A stretch of 64,000 nt of DNA from Paracyclopina nana (taxonomy: Eukaryota > Arthropoda > Copepoda > Cyclopoida > Cyclopettidae): assembly GCA_019096065.1 (NCBI GenBank), contig JAGUCH010000004.1, forward strand, positions 6,138,001 through 6,202,000. Reading direction: 5' to 3'. The translations under genes were made by a program, and so were the position numbers. Below, piece after piece: positions 20,501 through 29,506 of the stretch; the stretch's first letter is position 1, and every line of letters begins with the position of its first letter. The notes beneath the pieces were generated by a model. The model searched no databases. It was not told the origin of the DNA and worked only from the letters and a program-made list of their open reading frames with translations.

Positions 20501-23500
20501 CCAGTCCTAACTCAAAAACTTTACTACACAGTGCGGCACGCTAGAGGCCAAAAACAGGGCTACCGCACCGAACCGCACCCATTGTAGTAAAACAAGGCTA
20601 TCATGTAAAAATTACTTGAATCCATCTCATGGCCCAAAAGCTGATTGTACCTCATGAGTTAGGTCCCAGAGAGTCCAAAATCAGCCCTAACTCAAAAACT
20701 TTACTACACGGTGCGGTACGCTAGAGGCCAAAAACAGGGCTACCGCACCAAACCGCACCCACTGTTGTAAAAATAGGCAATGATGTAAAAATTACTTGAA
20801 TCCATCTCATGGCCCAAAAGCTAATTGGACCTCATGAGTTAGGTCCCAGAGAGTCCAAAATCAGCCCTAACTCAAAAACTTTACTACACGGTGCGGTACA
20901 CTAGAGGCCAAAAACAGGGCTACCGCATCCATAGTAGTAAAACAAGGCTATCATGTTAAAATTACTTGAATCCATCTCATGGCCCAGGAGCTGATTGGAC
21001 CTCATGAGTTAGGTCCCAGAGAGTCCAAAACCAGTCCTAACTCAAAAACTTTACTACACGGTGCGGTACGCTAGAGGCCAAAAACGCAGCTACCGCATCC
21101 ATAGTAGTAAAACAAGGCTATAATGAAAAAATTACTTGAATCCATCTCATGGCCCAAAAGCTGATTGGACCTCATGAGTTAGGTCCCAAAGAGTCCAATA
21201 CCAGTCCTAACTCAAAAACTTTACTACACGGTGCGGTACGCTAGAGGCCAAAAACGCGGCTACATCACCGAACCGCACCCATTGTAGTAAATCAAGGCTA
21301 TCATGTAAAAATTACTTAAATCCATCTCATGGCCCAAAAGCTGATTGGACCTCATGAGTTAGGTCCCAGAGAGTCCAAAACCAGTCCTAACTCAAAAACT
21401 TTACTACACGGTGCGGTACGCTAGAGGCCAAAAACAGGGCTACCGCATCCATAGTAGTAAAACAAGGCTATAATGTTAAAATTACTTGAATCCATCTCAT
21501 GGCCCAGGAGCTGATTGGACCTCATGAGTTAGGTCCCACAGAGTCCAAAACCAGTCCTAACTCAAAAACTTTACTACACGGTGCGGTACGCTAGAGGCCA
21601 AAAACAGGGCTACCGCACCGAACCGCACCCATTGTTGTAAAACTAGGCTATCATGTAAAAATTACTTCAATCCATCTCATGGCCCAAAAGCTGATTGTAC
21701 CTCATGAGTTAGGTCCCAGAGAGTCCTATACCAGTCCTAACTCAAAAACTTTACTACACAGTGCGGCACGCTAGAGGCCAAAAACAGGGCTACCGCACCG
21801 AACCGCACCCATTGTAGTAAAACAAGGCTATCATGTAAAAATTACTTGAATCCATCTCATGGCCCAAAAGCTGATTGGACCTCATGAGTTAGGTCCCACA
21901 GAGTCCAATACCAGTCCTAACTCAAAAACTTTACTACACAGTGCGGTACGCTAGAGGCCAAAAATAGGGCTACCGCACAGAACCGCACCCACTGTTGTAA
22001 AACTAGGCAATGATGTAAAAATTACTTGAATCCATCTCATGGCCCAAAAGCTGATTGGACCTCATGAGTTAGGTCCCACAGAGTCCAATACCAGTACTAA
22101 CTCAAAAACTTTACTACACAGTGCGGTACGCTAGAGGCCAAAAATAGGGCTACCGCACAGAACCGCACCCACTGTTGTAAAACTAGGCAATGATGTAAAA
22201 ATTACTTGAATCCATCTCAGGGCCCAAAAGCTGACTGGACCTCATGAGTTAGGTCCCACAGAGTCCAAAACCAGTCCTAACTCAAAAACTTTACTACATG
22301 GTGCGGTACGCTAGAGGCCAAAAACAGGGCTACCGCACCGAACCGCACCCATTGTAGTAAAACAATGCTATCAAGTAAAAATTACTTGAATCCATCTCAT
22401 GGCCCAAAAGCTGATTGGACCTCATGAGTTAGGTCCCACAGAGTCCAATACCAGTCCTAACTCAAAAACTTTACTAGACAGTGCGGTACGCTAGAGGCCA
22501 AAAATAGGGCTACCGCACAGAACTGCACCCACTGTTGTAAAACTAGGCAATGATGTAAAAATTACTTGAATCCATCTCAGGGCCCAAAAGCTGACTGGAC
22601 CTCATGAGTTAGGTCCCACAGAGTCCAAAACCAGTCCTAACTCAAAAACTTTACTACACGGTGCGGTACGCTAGAGGCCAAAAACGCGGCTACCGCATCC
22701 ATAGTAGTAATACACAAGGCTACAATGTGTAAATTACTTTGAGGTATCTCATGGCCCAGGAGCTGATTGGACCTCATGAGTTAGGTCCCAGAGAGTCCAA
22801 AACCAGTCCTAACTCAAACACTTAGTAGTAAAACAAGGCTATGATGTAAAAATTACTTTGAGGCATCTCATGGCCCAAAAGCTGATTGTACCTCATGAGA
22901 TAGGTCCCACAGAGTCCAATACCAGTCCTAACTCAAAAACTTTACTAAACGGTGCGGTACGCTAGAGGCCAAAAACGCGTCTACCGCATCCATAGTAGTA
23001 AAACAAGGCTACAATGTGAAAATTACTTTGAGGCATCTCATGGCCCAAAAGCTGATTGGACCTCATGAGTTAGGTCCCAGAGAGTCCAAAACCAGTCCTA
23101 TCTCAAAAAACTTTACTACACGGTGCGGTATGCTAGAGGCCAAAAACGCGGCTACCGCATCCATAGTAGTAATACAAGGCTACAATGTGAAAATTACTTT
23201 GAGGTATCTCATGGCCCAGGAGCTGATTGGACCTCATGATTTAGGTCCCAGAGAGTCCAAAACCAGTCGCAGTCCTAACTCAAAAACCTTAGCATAGCCT
23301 TGTTTTTCTACTATGGATGTGGTAGCTGTGTTTTTGGCCTCTAGCGTACCGCACCGTGTAGTAAAGTTTTTGAGTTAGGACTGGTTTTGGACTCTCTGGT
23401 ACCTAACTCATGAGGTACAATCAGCTTTTGGGCCATGAGATGGATTCAAGTAATTTTTACATCATAGCCTTGTTTACTACTATGGATGCGGTAGCCCTGT

Positions 23501-26500
23501 TTTTGGCCTTTAGCATACCGCACCGTGTAGTAAAGTTTTTGAGCTAGGACCGGTTTTGGACTCTCTGGTACAAAACTCATGAGGTCCAATCAGCTTTTGG
23601 GCCATGAGATGGATTCACGTAATTTTTACATTACAGCCTTGTTTTACTACTATGGATGCGGTAGCCGCGTTTTTGGCCTCTAGCGTACCGCACCGTGTAG
23701 TAAAGTTTTTGAGCTAGGACCGGTTTTGGACTCTCTGGTACCTAACTCATGAGGTCCAATCAGCTTTTGGGCCATGAGATGCCTCAAAGTAATTTTTACA
23801 TCATTGCCTTGTTTACTACTATGGATGCGGAAGCCCTGTTTTTGGCCTCTAGCGTACCGCACCGTGTAGTAAAGTTTTTGAGTTAGGACTGGTTTTGGAC
23901 TCTCTGGGACCTAACTCATGAGGTCCAATCAGCTTTTAGGCCATGAGATGGATTCAAGTAATTTTTACATCATAGCCTTGTTTACTACTATGGATGCGGT
24001 AGCCGCGTTTTTGGCCTCTAGCGTACCGCACCGTGTAGTAAAGTTTTTGAGTTAGGACTGGTATTGGACTCTCTGGTACCTAACTCATGAGGTCCAATCA
24101 GCTTTTGGGCCATGAGATGCCTCAAAGTAATTTTTACATCATAGCCTTGTTTTACTACTATGGATGCGGTAGCCGCGTTTTTGGCCTCTAGCGTACCGCA
24201 CCGTGTAGTAAAGTTTTTGAGCTAGGACTGGTTTTGGACTCTCTGGGACCTAACTCATGAGGTCCAATCAGGTTTTGGGCCATGAGATGGATTCAAGTAA
24301 TTTTTACATTATAGCCTTGTTTTACTACTATGGATGTGGTAGCTGCGTTTTTGGCCTCTAGCATACAGCACCCTGTAGTAAAGTTTTTGAGCTAGGACCG
24401 GTTTTGGACTCTCTGGGACCTAACTCATGAGGTCCAATCAGCTTTTGGGCCATGAGATGCCTCAAAGTAATTTTTACATCATAGCCTTGTTTTACTACTA
24501 TGGATGCGGTAGCTGCGTTTTTGGCCTCTAGCGTACCGCACCGTGTAGTAAAGTTTTTGAGTTAGGGCTGATTTTGGACTCTCTGGGACCTAACTCATGA
24601 GGTCCAATTAGTTTTTGGGCCATGAGATGGATTCAAGTAATTTTTACATGATAGCCTTGATTTACTACAATGGGTGTGGTTCGGTGCGGTAGCCCTGTTT
24701 TTGGCCTCTAGCGTACCGCACCGTGTAGTAAAGTTTTTGAGCTAGGACCGGTTTTGGACTCTCTGGGACCTAACTCATGAGGTCCAATCAGCTTTTGGGC
24801 CATGTGATGCCTCAAAGTTATTTTTTACATCATAGCCTTGTTTTACTACTATGGATGCGGTAGCTGCACTTTTGGCCTCTAGCGTACCGCACCGTGTAGT
24901 AAAGTTTTTGAGTTAGGGCTGATTTTGGACTCTCTGGGACCTAACTCATGAGGTCCAATTAGCTTTTGGGCCATGAGATGGATTCAAGTAATTTTTACAT
25001 GATAGCCTTGATTTACTACAATGGGTGCGGTTCGGTGCGGTAGCCCTGTTTTTGGCCTCTAGCGTACCGCACCGTGTAGCAAAGTTTTTGAGTTAGGACT
25101 GGTATTGGACTCTGTGGGACCTAACTCATGAGGTCCAATTAGTTTTTGGGCCATGAGATGGATTCAAGTAATTTTAACATGATAGCCTTGTTTTACTACA
25201 ATGGGTGCGGTTCGGTGCGGTAGCCCTGTTTTTGGCCTCTAGCGTACAGCACCGTGTAGTAAAGTTTTTGAGCTAGGACCGGTTTTGGACTCTCTGGGAC
25301 CTAACTCATGAGGTCCAATCAGCTTTTGGGCCATGAGATGCCTCAAAGTAATTTTTACTTCATAGCCTTGTTTTACTACTATGGATGCGGTAGCCGCGTT
25401 TTTGGCCTCTAGCGTACCGCATCGTGTAGTAAAGTTTTTGAGCTAGGACTGGTTTTGGACTCTGTGGGACCTAACTCATGAGGTACAATCAGCTTATGGG
25501 CCATGAGATGCCTCAAAGTAATTTTTACATCATAGCCTTGTTTTACTACTATGGATGCGGTAGCCGCGTTTTTGGCCTGTAGTGTACCGCACCGTGTAGT
25601 AAAGTTTTTGAGTTAGGACTGGTTTTGGACTCTGTGGGACCTAACTCATGAGGTCCAATCAGCTTTTAGGCCATGAGATGGATTCAAGTAATTTTTACAT
25701 GATATCCTTGTTTTACTACTATGGATGCGGAAGCCCTGTTTTTGGCCTCTAGCGTACCGCACCGTGTAGTAAAGTTTTTGAGTTAGGACTGGTTTTGGAC
25801 TCTCTGGGACCTAACTCATGAGGTCCAATTAGCTTTTGGGCCCTGAGATGCCTCAAAGTAATTTTTACATCATAGCCTTGTTTTACTACTATGGATGCGG
25901 TAGCCGCGTTTTTGGCCTGTAGTGTACCGCACCGTGTAGTAAAGTTTTTGAGTTAGGACTGGTTTTGGACTCTCTGGGACCTAACTCATGAGGTCCAATC
26001 AGCTTTTGGGCCCTGAGATGGATTCAAGTAATTTTTACATCATTGCCTAGTTTTACAACAGTGGGTGCGGTTCTGTGCGGTAGCTCTATTTTTGGCCTCT
26101 AGCGTACCGCACTGTGTAGTAAAGTTTTTGAGTTAGGACTGGTTTTGGACTCTGTGGGACCTAACTCATGAGGTCCAATCAGCTTTCGGGCCATGAGATG
26201 CCTCAAAATAATTTTGACCACTTTAGCCTTATTTTTACTTCTATGGGTGCCGTTCAGTTTTACTACCATCAAGCTTCAGTTTATAATTATTATTTTTTTG
26301 GGTGCGGTTTTTAGTATGGTGCGGTTTGGTGCGGTTCGGTGCGGTTCGGTGCGGTTTGGTGCGGTTTGGTGCGGTTTGGTGCGGAATAATGCTTTTGGGT
26401 GCGGTTTTTAGTATGTACCGTTGTGAACAATATTTATTATGGTCATTTTTTGGTTTGGCAGCATCTAGGGGTACTTCTTTAATGAACATTTTAAGATTTA

Positions 26501-28426
26501 TGGAAAAAATGGTTTTATTGTAAAACCTTAGTTTCTTAGTGATGAACCAAAAATGAAATTTTATTATAAATATGGGGTATAAGGGGCAACTTTTGTTATT
26601 GTGACACTTATCAGCTCTCAATTTTAGGGGTAGTTATTTGACAAAAACTCACTTACTCTAAAAAAGTACCCTCAAAAATCATCCAACACTGTCATGACAA
26701 AAATAAAAGTTTTTGAATATACCATATATTTATAATATTTATTTTCCAGCTCATTTAACAAATCTATAAGTTAAAGCAACACTGATGTACTATGTTTATT
26801 TTATTATTATTATTTTATTATGAAAGCATTCCAGAAAGTAATCAAACATTGTTTAAGTAAAAATAAAAGTTTCTTGCCAAAGCCAATAATTATAATAAAA
26901 TTTCAATTTCATAGGTGAAAATGAATCATGTAACATACATATGTACAAACTGGGCAATTTTTTTATTTGAAAGTGCTCATCTTTGACTGACTCTGTGCAA
27001 AAAAATGAACAAAATTCATTCTATAAATCAACCACTTACCTAAAAGCTTGACTCTAAATGAATGCAATTTCAGTGTGCGGAGTCCACATGAAATTGTGCC
27101 CTATTCGCCAAGATTCCACGATGGCTGGTCACCCGGGGTCATATCTTTTACATTTCCTGAAGAGTTGGCCCAATCTGCGAAAAAGCCACCTGCTCATGAT
27201 AAAGTTGCGAAGAAGCACTCAAGAGTTTCCTCAAATGGGGAAGAGCATGAGAAAAAACAGCCAGTCTACAAGCGAGCCAATTCCAACCCTTTTGACGACT
27301 TCCGTGACGAATTGATGTCCGAAGGGGCAAAAATTGGCTTGGTCACGTGTTCGAAGGAAGCACAAAATGCCAAGGAATTGTCTGTGACGAGAGGAGAATA
27401 TGTCGAGGCAAAATACGAGCTTTTCCTAATTTTTTCATTATGCAGCAATTTTCGAATATTAGATTGTGAATGATACGAAAAACTGGTGGCGATGCATCAA
27501 TGCTGAGGGCAAGGCTGGGTTCGTGCCTTGCAGTTTGTTGAAGGCCATTTACTATGAGGACGTAAATAAGAAGCAGGTCACCTTTTGAGGCAGCATTAAT
27601 GATCTGCATCATTTTTTCAGGGTGAAACTTTTCGGCAAGGGGTCAAACCTCGCCGGAGTTCGAGCAAAAGAAAGCAGCAGCAGAAGAAGCCAGCAGGTCG
27701 TTTTTCATACAAAATGTATGCATAAACCTAATTTAATATGCTTAATTTTAGATAAGTACGATTCATCCAGTGGAAGCAGTGACACCATCAATGAGGAGCA
27801 TCGAGCACCTGTGATTCCCAGCGCACCTGCACCACCTCCTCCACCTGCGTATCAGTACCAGCCACCCAAGGAAATCAAGCCCAAGAGTACGTGAGCTTTT
27901 CGCCATCAGGCTGTTTTTTACGACAATTTCTCAAATGCCTTGAATGATGCAGGGAACAACTTAGCAAATAGCTCTCTGCGGTCAACTATCTCTTTGCAAG
28001 ATGAATTGAGAGATGTTTTGGACAAGTTCAAAAAAGTCGAGGTGCACACAACACCTGATGTGTACATCACACATCGCTCCACGCAAAAGGAGATACGAGA
28101 CTGGTTAATCGCCAAGGAGTTCAGCCAACGGTAAGTTTTCAGCTCGGATTTTCACTATATAACACTAATGATTATCTCTGATCTACAGAGCCGTTGATCA
28201 ACTTTCTAAGCTGGATGCATCTCGACTGTTTGCCATCCCTCGTAAAGACTTGATAGCAGCTTTCGGAAAGCAGGAGGGAATTCGCCTCGATTCGCAAATC
28301 ACCATTTCACGGAATAACAGCGCGGGCTACCAAACTGCGAGAACTTCGGAGTTGCGAGGCATCCTCGAAAAAGCTCGGCGTCGCAGCGAAAAAGCTCGCA
28401 TCGAGGCTGACACCTCACTGGCATAA
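14568..28426 (+). CDS. Eps8: EPS8-family actin regulator (PTB, SH3, SAM-PNT)
   Basis: Eleven exons: 14568-14765, 14826-14981, 15045-15378, 15432-15682, 15743-15975, 27074-27407, 27463-27576, 27621-27696, 27752-27886, 27953-28130, 28189-28426; 748 residues (human EPS8 is 822). The N-terminal PTB-like domain (about 1-135) has YLGCFDL and FSRVVVFMEVK. The central helical region includes LNYCIDDIERFYTEI, FINIFQKFKLAFNLL and YSPRFHDGWSPG, all matching EPS8. The SH3 (about 480-540) has LSVTRGEYVEIVNDTKNWW and GKAGFVPCSLL; its start is degenerate. After a Pro-rich stretch comes the C-terminal SAM/actin-binding region (from about 640: RDWLIAKEFSQRAVDQL, LDSQITISRN, LRGILEKARRR). EPS8 caps and bundles actin and acts with Sos/Abi in Rac signalling. 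Intron 5 (11,098 nt) contains a foldback-like element. Exon 6 appears to end at a GC donor (27408). Confidence 0.93.
16532..16540 (+). repeat. Left copy of 9-bp direct repeat GTTGTGAAC (candidate target-site duplication)
   Basis: GTTGTGAAC directly precedes the left terminus (16541) of the foldback-like element and is identical to 26420-26428 directly after its right terminus. A 9-bp duplication is the length made by MULE and Drosophila Foldback insertions. Confidence 0.65.
16541..16620 (+). repeat. Left terminal inverted repeat plus short GCACC-type repeats
   Basis: Terminal sequence followed by several ACCGCACC / AGCACC heptamer-like repeats (CATACCGCACC, AAACCGCACC, GAATAGCACC, CATACCGCACC, ACTAAAAACCGCACC). 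Mirrored at the right end. Confidence 0.7.
16695..23290 (+). repeat. Left arm: about 38 tandem copies of a 170/180-bp unit
   Basis: Anchor string CTCATGAGTTAGGTCCCA recurs every 170 or 180 bp from about 16801 to 23231, 38 times by eye. Two unit variants alternate irregularly: a 180-bp form with CTACCGCACCGAACCGCACC and a 170-bp form with CTACCGCATCCATAGTAGTAA. Units are mostly above 90% identical. A disturbed zone with shorter and padded units lies at 22690-23290, next to the inversion point. In-frame ORFs of 60-93 codons across units are accidental. Confidence 0.95.
23291..26255 (-). repeat. Right arm: about 17 copies of the same unit in inverted orientation
   Basis: The reverse complement of the unit (anchor CCTAACTCATGAGG) recurs every 170-180 bp from about 23401 to 26161. 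The same 170 and 180 bp variants are present. The arm is less than half the length of the left arm, so the structure is an asymmetric palindrome with its centre at about 23290. Confidence 0.95.
26300..26419 (-). repeat. Right terminal inverted repeat plus short GGTGCGGTT repeats
   Basis: A run of GGTGCGGTT(T/C) repeats, seven or more, then TTTTGGGTGCGG and the terminus TTTTTAGTATGTACC. It is the inverted counterpart of 16541-16620. Confidence 0.75.
26420..26428 (+). repeat. Right copy of 9-bp direct repeat GTTGTGAAC
   Basis: Identical to 16532-16540; see that entry. Confidence 0.65.
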
Positions 28427-28816
28427 GAGATTGAAAATAATGCTACATACTGTAACATGCATTTCTGGTACTCCAACTATGCGTTTGTACTGTTTAAATC
28501 CACCCTAAGCGAGCGAGCGAGTCTTGTGACAATCGTTTCTGGCAATTGTCCAACGGAAAATTCAGCCGGCAACTAAATAAGTTAGCAACTATAAAAATCT
28601 GCATTGACATAAAAATCTTGCTTTACATAACGCGATGTTAGTTTGATCATTTCCCACAATTAGCATGAGTGGAGTCATTTTTGGCCAAATCACGTGACCA
28701 AATTCCGAGCTTTTTCCGGGGGAAGTTTCCCAGGGTGACGAACGCACGGCTGTGCATTCTTATGTACGTTATGCCTCTACGTCATTCTGGAGAAGCGCGC
28801 GGTGTGTCTCCTGGGG

Positions 28817-28824
28817 TATAAAAG
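28817..28824 (+). promoter_or_regulatory. TATA box (TATAAAAG) of the small proline-rich gene
   Basis: TATAAAAG lies 94 bp before the ATG at 28918, which fits a transcript start near 28847 and a 5' UTR of about 70 nt. Upstream, CTACGTCAT (about 28776) is a CRE-like motif and TTCTGGAGAA (about 28785) resembles a weak heat-shock element. Confidence 0.6.
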
Positions 28825-28917
28825 AACCGGAACTGGTAAAAGTCAAAAAGAAAAAGCAGCTGGTCAGACAGAAAATCAGATATATAGAGCGGATGCTCGC
28901 ATAATTCTGCAGCATTC

Positions 28918-29381
28918 ATGAGCGACGAGTTGCAGGGGCAAGATCAACTAGATTTACAGCCTTGGCCTCCAACAAGCATGGACCCAAATCAAATGTTCGT
29001 TCTATCTGGTAAGACGCATAAAGAATACAATATTATGTCTCTTATTACCATATAACAATTTTTAAAGGGCCATACCCATCACCCAAGCATAAGTGTGGGG
29101 TGATGATTGCAAGAGCCATTCCTCCAGGATCAACAGTGATAGCCAAACCCGTCATTCCAGGACAACCATCCACCTGCTCAGGCCACACCAATTTGCCTTT
29201 ATCAATTCCATCGCAATTCCTTCCCAACAACAATAATGCTAATCACGGAGCTCCTCCAACTAACACACTAGCTCCCAAAGCTATGATATGGAACTTTCAG
29301 TATCCAGAAGGCCAACTGGTTCCACTCAGACAGCCCGAACCAGCCGTGTATTTTTTCCCCCAACAAAAAGCAATCCACTAA
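28918..29381 (+). CDS. Small proline-rich protein of unknown function
   Basis: Two exons, 28918-29008 and 29068-29381, encode 134 residues. I do not recognise it. The N-terminus is acidic and Gln-rich (MSDELQGQDQLDLQPWPP). A hydrophobic patch MIARAIPPGSTVIAKPVIPG follows, then a Pro/Asn-rich stretch (PNNNNANHGAPPTNTLAP), and the end is aromatic (MIWNFQYPEGQL...VYFFPQQ). There is no signal peptide or membrane helix. Support for a real gene: a good TATA box at the right distance, a GT-AG intron of 59 nt that joins two open frames, and an AATAAA at 29437-29442. The compact promoter suggests an inducible or highly expressed small transcript; this is inference. Confidence 0.6.
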
Positions 29382-29436
29382 GATGTGGGGAAAATACCCA
29401 CCTATCATGACTGTGAAATAACAATTATAAAAGAGC

Positions 29437-29442
29437 AATAAA
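29437..29442 (+). terminator. Polyadenylation signal AATAAA of the small proline-rich gene
   Basis: AATAAA 56 nt after the stop codon. The IFT122 stop on the other strand lies at 29507, so the two 3' ends nearly meet. Confidence 0.55.
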
Positions 29443-29506
29443 AAAATCGCCAATTAACACCATGTGATTTATGTCAATATATTATATAGTTGTTTTTTCC
29501 ACGAAA

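Larger units (their letters stand above)
16541..26419. mobile_element. Foldback-like (MULE-type?) element: giant inverted tandem-repeat array in EPS8 intron 5
   Basis: A 9.9-kb element with no credible coding capacity. The outer 20 bp are imperfect terminal inverted repeats: left CGTATATACAAAAAACAGCA, and the reverse complement of the right end GGTACATACTAAAAACCGCA, 16 of 20 identical. Just inside each end is a run of short GCACC/ACCGCACC-type repeats (16560-16620; 26305-26405 on the other strand). The body is an array of a 170/180-bp unit, about 38 copies in one orientation (to about 23290) and about 17 in the opposite orientation (to about 26250). An identical 9-bp direct repeat flanks the whole. 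Long inverted arms built of tandem sub-repeats, no transposase and a 9-bp duplication define foldback elements in flies. Assignment to that class is inference. Mobilisation would need a transposase encoded elsewhere. Confidence 0.7.

Noticed and set aside
19377..23862. Open frames of 60-93 codons (on both strands) within the repeat units
   Set aside because: They follow from the 180-bp unit length being divisible by three, recur identically in each unit and end at unit variants. There is no start context, domain or transcript sign.
16750..26250. Regularly spaced repeat array resembling a CRISPR or a centromeric satellite
   Set aside because: The repeats are 170-180 bp, contiguous without unique spacers, inverted in the middle and lie inside a eukaryotic intron. 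That excludes CRISPR. A bounded element with terminal repeats and a 9-bp duplication fits better than a centromere.
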